Positions 19,764-27,992 of a DNA stretch of 64,000 bases are shown here, piece after piece. A model generated the notes under the pieces. The model worked only from the letters and a program-made list of their open reading frames with translations, made no database searches and was not told the DNA's origin. Each line of letters starts with the position of its first letter. The stretch's first letter is position 1. Origin of the DNA: Teredinibacter purpureus (lineage in GTDB: Bacteria > Pseudomonadota > Gammaproteobacteria > Pseudomonadales > Cellvibrionaceae); contig NZ_CP060092.1 in the NCBI RefSeq assembly GCF_014217335.1, positions 2,807,501 to 2,871,500 on the forward strand. Reading direction: 5' to 3'. The translations under genes and the position numbers were made by a program.

Positions 19764-20192
19764 CTAGCGATGAGTGTTGAGTGGTAGTTTTACGACACTT
19801 AACCAGAATTCTTCAATTGACTTGACAGCCAATAAAAATTTATCGAAATCTATAGGTTTGGTGACGTAGCTATTGGCGCTGTGTTGATAGCTTCTTGCTA
19901 CATCCTCGCCCGCATCGGATGATGTCAACATAATAACGGGGATGCGATGGCTGGCTGGATTATTGCGAATGGCCGCTAGAATTTCAAACCCGTCTATTTT
20001 TGGAAGATTTATATCCAAGAGTATAATGTCAGGTAAATTACGTCCCTCTTCAATGTAGTCTAGTGCTATTTGGCCGTCCTCAATAACGTCTAATTGATTA
20101 GCGATATGAGCATCCTCAAATCCGGTTCGCACAAGCTCAATGTCACCTGGGTTGTCCTCAATGAGTAGTATTTTGGCTGGTTTTAATGCCAT
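19764..20192 (-). CDS. Single-domain response regulator (Rcp1-like), paralogue of the next gene
   Basis: A 142-residue receiver: acidic pocket IEDN (11-14), phospho-acceptor Asp60 in LLDINLPKIDGFE, switch region IMLTSSDAGED and Lys in YVTKPID. It is clearly related to the adjacent 145-residue receiver, both sharing the GD.EL.R start and a late EEFW/EHFW, which suggests local duplication. It begins 1 base after the stop of the large histidine kinase, so the two are probably co-translated and this is the best candidate for that kinase's immediate phospho-acceptor. Confidence 0.9.
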   Translation of the reverse strand: MALKPAKILLIEDNPGDIELVRTGFEDAHIANQLDVIEDGQIALDYIEEGRNLPDIILLDINLPKIDGFEILAAIRNNPASHRIPVIMLTSSDAGEDVARSYQHSANSYVTKPIDFDKFLLAVKSIEEFWLSVVKLPLNTHR

Positions 20193-20193
20193 G

Positions 20194-22056
20194 TTAGATC
20201 TCCAATGGGTGTGATGCGGAGGGAGGTTCTTTGAATTCCTCTAATTTTGGCCATACGATGATGAAGCGAGTACCTTGGCCCAGCTCTGATTCAATGTGTA
20301 TTAACGCTCCGTGCTGTTCTACTATTTTTTTGCATATCGCGAGGCCAATGCCGTTGCCGGGAAATTCATTTTTACTGTTTAGGCGCGTAAATATTTGGAA
20401 TAATTTGGGTTGGTATTTGGGGTCGATTCCAATACCGTTGTCTGTTACAGCTATTTCCCATCTACCATTTTTATCTTCTACCGTTATTTTTACTTTTGGT
20501 TTTTCGGAGTGATTAAATTTGATGCCATTGCCCACCAAATTCATAACTAGCTGGAACAATTGTGAAGGTACGGCGCGAATACAGGGTAGAGATGGGCTCC
20601 AGGAAAACTCGGCATTTTTTTCGTTTAGCATTGCTGATAATGTAGAGTAGGTTTGTGCGCAAATCGTTGTTAATTCCACGTCAGAGTATGCATCGGTGTT
20701 TTGATCTAGGCGGCAGAAAGTGAGGATATCGCTCACCATTTCTCTCGCGCGCGCGGCGCCATCCGTAATATATTGTAAATAGCCGAGGCTTTTTTCGTCT
20801 AGTTTTGTTGCGGCGTGCTTTTCGAGTAATTGACTAAAGCTTAAGACCATTCGTATAGGTTCTTGTAAATCATGCGAGCAAATAAACGCGAAACGTTCTA
20901 GTTGCTCGTTGGAATGCCGAAGCTTTTCCAACGTAAGGTCCATCTGTCGGTTTTTATTTTCTAATTGCTTCATTGTCTGGCGGCGTTCACTTACATTCAG
21001 TAACGAGATGGAAATAAAGGGTTCTTTATCTAGCGTAATAGGCGCGAGTCCAATTTCTAGTGGTATTAACGAGCCATCTTTGTGCTGGCCTGCCAATAGA
21101 GTGCTGCTGGCGGCCATAATGCGGGGCTCCTGATCGTGAGCAAAACTCTGTCGCAATTTGTCGTGTTTGGCTCGGCTCGTCATGGGCACCAGATCTTCAA
21201 CCTTCATCGATAATAGTTCTGATTCGTTATAACCAAATAGTGTGCACGCCTGGCTATTGATATCACATATTTTTCCGTGATTGTTAACCAGCATAAACCC
21301 GACGGGTAAAAGGTGATTAATACTTTGGTAGCGCTGCTTAGCTTCTTTTAGTGCTGTGCGATCGGCGACGAGATCCTCTGTTTGACTTTGTAATAAAATA
21401 TGGGCGTGTTCAATATACTTATTTCGCCTCAGTAGTTTTGCCCTACCGTCCTTAACCTGCCGAAGGAACTTTCGGTTGTGGATAGTAAAGGCACTAAGGC
21501 CAAGCAGGAAAATAGCGGCTATTAGCACAGTACTAATAATAAGTGAACGCTCAAGAGCAGTGGTGACTTGATTGCCGAGGCGTTGCCCTAACTCGACGTT
21601 GAGCGTTTGAAGGGAATCTATACGCGCAACAAATTGTTCGTGCCATGCTTTAATGCTTGCGGGTAATTCGTCTTTCGGTGTGATGGAAAAATCCCTTGCC
21701 AAAAATTCAGATTTAAACACCTCGAGCGCACGATTTTCCTCTATTAATGCTGGCCACTTCCCCCAATCGTCGAGTGACATTGAGTTGTAGTAGAAATTAT
21801 CTTTAGCGGATTCCCGAAGGTGTTGCTGAAATTTATTCAGTCTAAGGATGTTTGATGACCCATAATTATTATATTCAGTAAAAATTGGGGTAAGTTCAAT
21901 TGCGCTTAGATAACGTTCTCTACCACGTTCGTTGAGGGTAAACTGCAAATGAATCAGCAGCGTATTTCTTTCCGCAGTCCTAGCCACTTGCTGTTGGTTA
22001 AAAATCAGCAGTACCATGCTTAGCATTATGGCGATAATAATGTAGAGTAATTTCAT
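20194..22056 (-). CDS. Membrane histidine kinase with PAS domain (phytochrome-type kinase core)
   Basis: A 620-residue inner-membrane kinase. Hydrophobic helices at about 4-19 and 172-190 enclose a 150-residue periplasmic region of unknown type. After a coiled linker comes a PAS domain (about 243-358; GFMLVNNHGKICDIN, LFGYNESELL) and then the kinase: H box FICSHDLQEPIRM with His395, N box MNLVGNGIKFN (505-515), G1 DNGIGI (539-544), G2 GNGIGLAI (567-574). The SHDLQEP H box is the variant common in phytochrome-like and ethylene-receptor-like kinases. Its start overlaps the stop of the ethylene-receptor-like gene by 4 bases (ATGA), a strong hint that the two proteins work together. Confidence 0.9.
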   Translation of the reverse strand: MKLLYIIIAIMLSMVLLIFNQQQVARTAERNTLLIHLQFTLNERGRERYLSAIELTPIFTEYNNYGSSNILRLNKFQQHLRESAKDNFYYNSMSLDDWGKWPALIEENRALEVFKSEFLARDFSITPKDELPASIKAWHEQFVARIDSLQTLNVELGQRLGNQVTTALERSLIISTVLIAAIFLLGLSAFTIHNRKFLRQVKDGRAKLLRRNKYIEHAHILLQSQTEDLVADRTALKEAKQRYQSINHLLPVGFMLVNNHGKICDINSQACTLFGYNESELLSMKVEDLVPMTSRAKHDKLRQSFAHDQEPRIMAASSTLLAGQHKDGSLIPLEIGLAPITLDKEPFISISLLNVSERRQTMKQLENKNRQMDLTLEKLRHSNEQLERFAFICSHDLQEPIRMVLSFSQLLEKHAATKLDEKSLGYLQYITDGAARAREMVSDILTFCRLDQNTDAYSDVELTTICAQTYSTLSAMLNEKNAEFSWSPSLPCIRAVPSQLFQLVMNLVGNGIKFNHSEKPKVKITVEDKNGRWEIAVTDNGIGIDPKYQPKLFQIFTRLNSKNEFPGNGIGLAICKKIVEQHGALIHIESELGQGTRFIIVWPKLEEFKEPPSASHPLEI

Positions 22057-22619
22057 CCGTGGGTGTCATCTACATTGGCCAGGTACTTTTGTGTATTACC
22101 TTGTGCTCTTAGTAGGCCGTTTACTTCACGCTTAAGTTCTAAAATACGTGACTCTCGATCGAGCGACTGTTGGTGCAAAGCTTGAGAGCGACAATGTTTT
22201 TCTTCTGCCTCGGCCAGCGCCGCTTGGCTTTTCTCATACGCTTGCTTTATACCGGGGATGACGATTAACTCTGGTAATTTTGGGGCCAAAACAATGGCGG
22301 TTACGACAGAGACAGCGGCTGTGAGCATCTTTAACCATCCTTGGTATTCATAGGCTGGGTACCAAGTGACATAAATGTTGACTAGGTGTGTGGTGCCACA
22401 CAGTAAAATAAAAGCAATAAACAGACCTAGTATGTTGGCATAAGGAATACTGTCTTTACGTTTAAATAAAAGAATGCCGAGTACAACCGGTATTGCATAA
22501 TAAGAAAGGGCTATTGCGGCGTCTGAGATGACGTGTGTCCAAAGGATATCAGGCCGCCATAGGTAACAGTGGCCGTGCGGCATAAAGTTTGGGTTGGATA
22601 ACAGTTCAAGCCATTGCAT
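22053..22619 (-). CDS. Ethylene-receptor-like (ETR1 N-terminal) three-helix membrane sensor protein
   Basis: A 188-residue protein with three hydrophobic helices (about 29-52, 62-85, 96-120) followed by a coiled-coil tail (125-175) and no kinase. It carries the ethylene/Cu(I)-binding signature of plant ETR1 with the same spacing: Asp33, Tyr40, Ile43 and Pro44 (ISDAAIALSYYAIP), then Ile71, Cys74 and His78 (ILLCGTTHLVNIY). These match ETR1 Asp25, Tyr32, Ile35, Pro36, Ile62, Cys65 and His69. The cytosolic coil probably conveys the signal to the kinase whose gene it overlaps by 4 bases. AAAGGA lies 7 bases upstream of the ATG. It is the first gene of the six-gene operon. Ethylene binding is inferred from family knowledge; another small hydrophobic ligand is possible. 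Confidence 0.85.
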   Translation of the reverse strand: MQWLELLSNPNFMPHGHCYLWRPDILWTHVISDAAIALSYYAIPVVLGILLFKRKDSIPYANILGLFIAFILLCGTTHLVNIYVTWYPAYEYQGWLKMLTAAVSVVTAIVLAPKLPELIVIPGIKQAYEKSQAALAEAEEKHCRSQALHQQSLDRESRILELKREVNGLLRAQGNTQKYLANVDDTHG

Positions 22620-23262
22620 CGCGTAGTCCTTTATTGTTGGAGCAGTCGTTTAGAGTTTTAGGCTACGACGGTATTCGGTGGGCGGTTTACACATACAGTT
22701 TAAATCTAGGCTATAAGTGCAGGGTAAACAAATTATTCTGTTTGGGCATTGTCCTTAAGTTTTTCATGGGTAAAAGTGTTTGTGTAACCTGGGGTTATTC
22801 GTTGGCGAAAAATACCGGGGTTTCGCGCAATGTTTTGAATGTATTAGGCGGGGGGCTGAAATGAAAGGGGTAGTGAAGGCTGGTGTCGTCAGCGTAAATA
22901 TGCGCTGACCTTTTTGAGCTTTGTGTGTAAGGGTGAAGCCTAATACTCGACCGTAGGCCCATTTTTAATAGGGCTATTGCTGAGTGCTGCGCTAGCAGGT
23001 TGCTTCATGTGAAGGGCCTGAAAAATGCTTTGGTAAGTTGTTGAAGGGGTACCGTAAATATCGGGTTAGGGGGCTATCATATTGAATAATGTCTGGGGCC
23101 AGTTAAATAATTGCTCAGCTATACTGACTTAAGTGTTTGAGAGGGCTGCGGGCCTAACATCTGATGTGGTGTTTACCTAAAATAATGGCTTATTGCGCCT
23201 GGCGATGTAACCAGTTGAACTATAAAGGACGTTTTTTATTGATCAAATGTAGGAGTGTGGCT
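22620..23262. other. Divergent intergenic region upstream of the sensory operon
   Basis: About 640 bases between the six-gene operon (minus) and the second orphan binding protein (plus). It should contain both promoters. A 91-codon open frame at 22589-22864 has no family signal and is rejected. No clear operator or terminator is visible. Confidence 0.4.
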
Positions 23263-24231
23263 TTGTATGCTTCCGTCGATGCGTGGTTGAGACGTTGCCG
23301 GTTAAGTGTTGCCCTCATCTTTTGTTTGGCGAGCTTTTTTGTGGTCTCTCCGGTGTCTGCTGTGCCCACTTTGGAAGCGTCTGTCGCGGTTCGCTATACT
23401 GCGGATAATCCGTTGATCGTTAACCATGTGGCTAATCTTAATCAATATTTGTCTACTCGAGAAAAGTATTTTATGGCGGTTCTAACCTTAGCGTTAGAAC
23501 ATTCTGGTGTGCCTTTTAAGTTGAACCCGGTAGAACTTTTACGTCATTCAGAACCTAGGGGCGTGCGTTTTCTCTATCATGGAAAATTTGATGTGCATTG
23601 GCTGAATACGACGAAAGAGCTTGAAGATGTTCTTTTGCCTATACGTATTCCGTTGTTCAAGGGGCTAATCGGCTGGCGTGTTTTACTGATTCGAGAGGCT
23701 GATATGGAACGCTATGCCGCAATCGACAGTATTGATGAGTTAAAACAATTGGTCGGGTTACAGGGGCTAGGGTGGCCGGATACGGACATCCTGTTAAAGA
23801 ACGGGTTCGAAGTGGTGACAGCGACAGATTTTTTTACGATGTCTCGAATGTTGGCCTATTCAAGAGGCGATTTTTTCCCTAGGGGTGTTACGGAAATCTG
23901 GGGAGAACTGGAAGCCTATTCAAACCCAACGTTGACGGTTGAGCAGAGCATTGCGCTGGTTTACCCCGCGGCTTACTATTTTTTTGTGCAAAAGGGAAAT
24001 ACGGTATTACACGGTATTATAAAAGGGGGGTTACAAGCTGCCGTGGATGATGGCTCATTCGACGCGCTATTTATGACGTATTTTGGTGAGCGAATAGCGC
24101 GCAGTCAGTTACATAAACGGACTATTTTTCACTTGGATAATCCCTATCTACCACCTCTAACGCCGTTAGAGCAGAAGCGGTATTGGTTATCACTCGATTC
24201 GATACTGAGCGATCGCGCTGTTGATGAATGA
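23263..24231 (+). CDS. Periplasmic solute-binding-like protein (SBP_bac_3 type), orphan; paralogue of the protein at 8989
   Basis: The open frame starts at 23164, but I prefer the TTG at 23263 (322 residues), which has AGGAG at 23251-23255 with 7-base spacing. It then gives a proper signal peptide: a basic start WLRRCR, a hydrophobic core, and cleavage near SPVSA. The mature part shares many phrases with the minus-strand protein at 8989-9900: PIRIPLFKGLIGWRVLLI, GLGWPDTDIL, GDFFPRGVTEIWGELE, IALVYPAAYYFFV, DGSFDALFMTYFGE and R.IFHLDN. It looks like a type II periplasmic binding protein of the amino-acid class, but no transporter genes accompany it. Role and ligand unknown. Confidence 0.72.
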   Translation: MYASVDAWLRRCRLSVALIFCLASFFVVSPVSAVPTLEASVAVRYTADNPLIVNHVANLNQYLSTREKYFMAVLTLALEHSGVPFKLNPVELLRHSEPRGVRFLYHGKFDVHWLNTTKELEDVLLPIRIPLFKGLIGWRVLLIREADMERYAAIDSIDELKQLVGLQGLGWPDTDILLKNGFEVVTATDFFTMSRMLAYSRGDFFPRGVTEIWGELEAYSNPTLTVEQSIALVYPAAYYFFVQKGNTVLHGIIKGGLQAAVDDGSFDALFMTYFGERIARSQLHKRTIFHLDNPYLPPLTPLEQKRYWLSLDSILSDRAVDE

Positions 24232-24406
24232 CCCTAACGCAAGAGCGGCCCAGCCCTAGAGCTGTAAAGAGGATTCTTTTCCGGTATGTCAGAGCGGTAT
24301 AAGAACCCGTTTATTCATGCTAATGCACGTTTTAAAACTCAACATCGAAGAGTGTAGTGCGGTAGAATTACGCCTCTTCTTTGTCCCTCTTTTTCGGAGT
24401 TCTCTT

Positions 24407-25807
24407 TTGTCTAAGCCCACGCTGTCAAAATCTTCATTTGGCGAACTTTCGCTCGATTCGGCCTTACTGCGCAACCTGGAGGATTTAGGTTATCAACAAA
24501 TGACCGATATTCAGGCCGCTGCTTTACCTCCTATTATTGAGGGGGCGGATGTTATCGGCAAGGCGAAAACGGGGTCGGGTAAAACGGCCGCCTTTGGTTT
24601 GGGGATATTGAATAAGCTGAAAGTTGAGCGGTTTCGCGTACAAACATTGGTGCTTTGCCCCACTCGAGAGCTAGCGGATCAAGTGGCTCGGGAGTTGCGA
24701 AAACTTGCTCGGGCTGTTCATAACATCAAAATTCTTACACTTTGTGGTGGTATGCCTTTTGGCCCTCAGGTGGGGTCCCTCGAGCACGGAGCGCATATTG
24801 TGGTGGGTACGCCTGGGCGCGTTGAGGAGCATGTTCGCAAAGGTAAATTACTGTTGCAGCATGTGGACACTTTGGTGCTGGATGAAGCGGATCGTATGCT
24901 AGATATGGGGTTCCAAGCGTCGCTGGACGCGATTATTGAGCATGTGCCTGCCGGACGGCAGACGTTACTGTTTAGTGCAACGTTTCCCAGTGGCATAAAG
25001 TCATTAGCGGCACGCGTACAGCGCGACCCATTAATGGTAGAGGTTGCGGCAACCCATTCTACATTAAGTATTCAACAGCATTTTTATCGTGTTGATGATA
25101 ACGCCCAGCGCTTACAGGCGGTGTGCCAAGTGTTGCAGCACTTTAATGCAGAGTCGACTGTGATATTTTGCAATACCAAGCGTGAAACCGATGAAGTGGC
25201 TGTTTATTTAAAAGACCAAGGTTTTACGGCTTTAGGGCTTCATGGCGACATGCAGCAAAAAGACCGAGATCGAACACTCGTGTGTTTTGCGAACAGGAGC
25301 GTGTCAGTGTTAGTGGCCACAGACGTTGCTGCGCGCGGTTTAGATATTGAAAAGTTGGATATGGTTATTAATTATCATTTGTCGCGAGACCCAGAGGTGC
25401 ACGTGCATCGAATAGGTCGAACGGGTCGGGCGGGAGAGAGCGGTAAAGCGGTGAGCTTAATCAGTGAAAAAGAACGCTATAAAATTGAGCGGTTGGAAGG
25501 TCTTTTGGGGCAACCTATTGAAGCTGAGCCCTTGCCCCTGCCAGACGAAAGTTTTGTGCCACAAAAACCACCAATGGTCACTATTCAAATTGATGGTGGG
25601 AAAAAACAAAAGGTAAGGCCTGGTGATATTGTTGGAGCTTTAACAGGAGAAGGCGGTATTGACGGCACGCAGGTCGGTAAAATTCATATATTCGATCTTT
25701 GCGCTTATGTGGCGGTAATGCGTGAGGCGTCTCGTGCTGGGTTAAAAAAATTAAGTAACGGTAAATTGAAAGGGCGGGCGTATCGAGTGCGGGTGATAGG
25801 GGTATAA
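24407..25807 (+). CDS. dbpA: ATP-dependent RNA helicase DbpA (DEAD-box)
   Basis: A DEAD-box helicase with the DbpA C-terminal RNA-binding domain. The Q motif is MTDIQAAALP, motif I AKTGSGKT, motif II DEAD (VLDEADRMLDMGF), motif III SAT (LFSATFP), and motif VI HRIGRTGRAG. The last 75 residues (KQKVRPGDIVGALTGEGG, IHIFDLCAYVAV) form the RRM-like domain that recognises hairpin 92 of 23S rRNA, so it acts in 50S ribosome assembly. The longest frame starts at 24317, but its first 30 residues have no counterpart in DbpA. A TTG at 24407 has CGGAG 7 bases upstream and gives 466 residues, close to the 457 of E. coli. Confidence 0.93.
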   Translation: MSKPTLSKSSFGELSLDSALLRNLEDLGYQQMTDIQAAALPPIIEGADVIGKAKTGSGKTAAFGLGILNKLKVERFRVQTLVLCPTRELADQVARELRKLARAVHNIKILTLCGGMPFGPQVGSLEHGAHIVVGTPGRVEEHVRKGKLLLQHVDTLVLDEADRMLDMGFQASLDAIIEHVPAGRQTLLFSATFPSGIKSLAARVQRDPLMVEVAATHSTLSIQQHFYRVDDNAQRLQAVCQVLQHFNAESTVIFCNTKRETDEVAVYLKDQGFTALGLHGDMQQKDRDRTLVCFANRSVSVLVATDVAARGLDIEKLDMVINYHLSRDPEVHVHRIGRTGRAGESGKAVSLISEKERYKIERLEGLLGQPIEAEPLPLPDESFVPQKPPMVTIQIDGGKKQKVRPGDIVGALTGEGGIDGTQVGKIHIFDLCAYVAVMREASRAGLKKLSNGKLKGRAYRVRVIGV

Positions 25808-25840
25808 CACGAAGGTGCTATACCGATTGTGCGTTTGGCT

Positions 25841-26689
25841 TTAGTCGCGAAAGCGATAACTCAGTAGCGGTTCTTCAAAACTAAGGCGGCCGAGCTTACC
25901 GGCCCGCAGTTCGCGAATGAGCATTTCTCCGGTACGTTTTAAGTCTGGGCGCCCGTTTTGCATATAGCCTTGTTTTTTGCCGAGTAATTCGAGTACTTCG
26001 TGAGCGGATTGGGGTAATGCTTTTAGCTGGTAGCGTTTTGTTATAAGTTCGGGATAACGCTGTAAGAGGTAATCTACCGCAAACAGGCCAACGTCATCAT
26101 ACTCCAATGCGGTATCGCGAATTGCGCCGCTAGCAGCAAGCCTATAATTGATCATGTGGTTCGTTGCACCGGGCCAGGTCATCCCTGGGGAGTCAATCAA
26201 ATAAAACGTATCTGAAATGTGGATTTTTTGCTGCGCTTTGGTAACGGCGGGCTCATTACCTACCGACGCTATTTTTTTCCCCACTAAGGTGTTAATAAGC
26301 GTGGATTTCCCAACATTGGGAATACCCATGATTAACGCGCGGATTGGTTTGATAAACGATTGGCCACGGTTAGGTAGCATTTTTTGAATTCGTGCTGGAA
26401 TGGTTTTAGCCGTTGACCGGTTTTCGGTGGTAATTGCTAAAGCGTCGGTATCGCGTTGTTCGCGAAAGTAGGCCTGCCACTGTTTGGTGATGGCGGGGTC
26501 TGCTAGGTCGGATTTACTGAGTACTTTTAGGTATGGCTTGCTCCCCCGTAGGGATTCAATCATGGGGTTGCTACTTGAATAAGGAAGCCGAGCATCGAGC
26601 ACCTCGATAACGACATCTACAGCTGGCATAACTTCTTTAATTTTCTTGCGGGCCTTGTTCATGTGGCCCGGATACCAGTTGATTAACAT
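25841..26689 (-). CDS. ylqF: Ribosome biogenesis GTPase YlqF / RbgA
   Basis: A circularly permuted GTPase. From the ATG at 26689 it has 282 residues and begins with the family phrase INWYPGHMNKARKKI. G-motif order is permuted as expected: G4 SKSD (in VLSKSDLADP), then G1 GIPNVGKST and G3 DSPGM (LIDSPGMTWPG). The longer frame from 26797 would add 36 residues with no family counterpart; AGG lies 6 bases before the preferred start. RbgA-type enzymes assist late assembly of the large ribosomal subunit. It converges with dbpA, another 50S assembly factor, only 33 bases apart. Confidence 0.9.
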   Translation of the reverse strand: MLINWYPGHMNKARKKIKEVMPAVDVVIEVLDARLPYSSSNPMIESLRGSKPYLKVLSKSDLADPAITKQWQAYFREQRDTDALAITTENRSTAKTIPARIQKMLPNRGQSFIKPIRALIMGIPNVGKSTLINTLVGKKIASVGNEPAVTKAQQKIHISDTFYLIDSPGMTWPGATNHMINYRLAASGAIRDTALEYDDVGLFAVDYLLQRYPELITKRYQLKALPQSAHEVLELLGKKQGYMQNGRPDLKRTGEMLIRELRAGKLGRLSFEEPLLSYRFRD

Positions 26690-26885
26690 ACAATACCTAG
26701 CAGTTAGGCTTTTTACGGCCAGTTGATATTTACCGGAGAACTCAAATAGAAAGTTTACGTTTCCGTGAGCCATTGGGGGACGATATAATACACGCATTCT
26801 GGCGTTGGCGGTTAGTCGCCGCGCGCATGATAGTGAAACAGATCGTGATCACCCATAGTGGGGTGGTCAAATAATAGGAAATGAA

Positions 26886-27290
26886 GTGATAAACGAAATA
26901 GCTGAAATGCTTGCTGAGCATGCTCAAGAAACAGCATTCCCCCTTGAACTCCCAACTATGGATCAATTGGTTGAAGCGCAGGAAGCGATGTTGATATCAG
27001 TTCCTGTCGAAATGCGGGATTATTTGTTGCATTCCAGCAACGTTATTTACGGTCACTTGGAACCTGCGACGCTAGCAGACCCGAATAGCCATACCTATTT
27101 ACCCGAAATGGCTGCCGAGGCGTGGGATAAGGGAATGCCACGCGAACTATTGCCGTTGTGCGTTGATGGCGAAAGTGTGTATTGCGTTGCCGAGGAGGGC
27201 GAAGTATTTCTTTGGGAAGGTAACGACGATTTATTAGCGATTTCCGATGATGTTTGGCAGTGGGTGCGAGACGTATGGCTGCAGAGTTAG
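26886..27290 (+). CDS. SMI1/KNR4 (SUKH) family protein
   Basis: A 134-residue soluble acidic protein with the SUKH pattern: LPTMDQLVEAQEAMLISVPVEMRDYLL near the start, a turn with LEPATLAD, and the core ELLPLCVDGESVYCVAEEGEVFLWEG. SUKH proteins are often immunity proteins to polymorphic toxins, but many stand-alone chromosomal copies have unknown roles. I see no toxin gene beside it, so an immunity function is not supported here. It diverges from ylqF across about 200 bases. Confidence 0.72.
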   Translation: MINEIAEMLAEHAQETAFPLELPTMDQLVEAQEAMLISVPVEMRDYLLHSSNVIYGHLEPATLADPNSHTYLPEMAAEAWDKGMPRELLPLCVDGESVYCVAEEGEVFLWEGNDDLLAISDDVWQWVRDVWLQS

Positions 27291-27992
27291 GCTAGTATAC
27301 TGGATGGCTATCTAAGTGTTGGAGGGGTGTTTTGCCCCTTATCAACGGTTTGTTTTACCGCGCTCTATTCGTTTCTTTACCCCACTTATTGTTTAATAAG
27401 CCTGCGAGCGCACTAGGTTCTCGTCACTCTTTTTTGTTGTGGTTTCCTTGTTCTACTCAATAATGCTGGTTGCGAATTGATGTGTTTCACTCTCGTGTAT
27501 GCCAGCACGGTAACGTATGAGTGTAAATCGAATAATTGAGTCAATTTCTGTTAGAAACCAGAAACTTATTATTTTGTATTTGCCGGTATGTATCGCAACC
27601 AACTATCTAAATTTTTCGTATCATTTTTGGTGAATATTTTTAATGCGTGCTCTTCCGTCATACTCTTTAAATTTATTAAGTTTTCAACGGCTATTTAGTT
27701 AGTTTCGCTTAATTTAGAATTAAGAGCACTGAAGTGCGTGAAGAACATTACTATGCTGCCGATTATAGGTAGATCGAACATCGCAAAAAACCATTCACTA
27801 TCCTCAATTGTTCATGTTATTCCATACTTTTGTTGTCGTGCTTATAAGGCATGTAAAGTGATGGGGTGGTATAGCTTACAGGTCAATATTTTGTCGCTTA
27901 AACAATGCATACCTTCAATAAGTGTCTACACTATTATGGTGTTGTAGTGTTGGTAAACAGGAAGGGTTAAGGGGGTCAGAGTAGGTAATGTT
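27291..27992. other. AT-rich intergenic region upstream of the binding protein-chemoreceptor pair
   Basis: About 700 bases without a supported gene. A 69-codon frame at 27738-27947 has no recognisable family or ribosome site and is not called. The composition is clearly AT-rich around 27530-27730. No terminator or operator was recognised. Confidence 0.4.

Noticed and set aside
22589..22864. 91-codon plus-strand frame opposite the start of the ethylene-receptor-like gene
   Set aside because: No family resemblance, overlaps a well-supported minus-strand gene start and lies mostly in a promoter region.
16772..24231. Assigning the orphan binding protein at 23263 to the ethylene-like operon as its ligand protein
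   Set aside because: It is on the opposite strand with a 640-base gap and has a paralogue far from any sensory genes; only proximity supports a link.
26886..27290. SUKH protein as part of a toxin-immunity system
   Set aside because: No toxin, Rhs/CDI or secretion gene lies beside it.
27738..27947. 69-codon plus-strand frame in the AT-rich gap
   Set aside because: No ribosome site or family signal; Cys- and Ile-rich composition as expected for a chance frame in AT-rich DNA.
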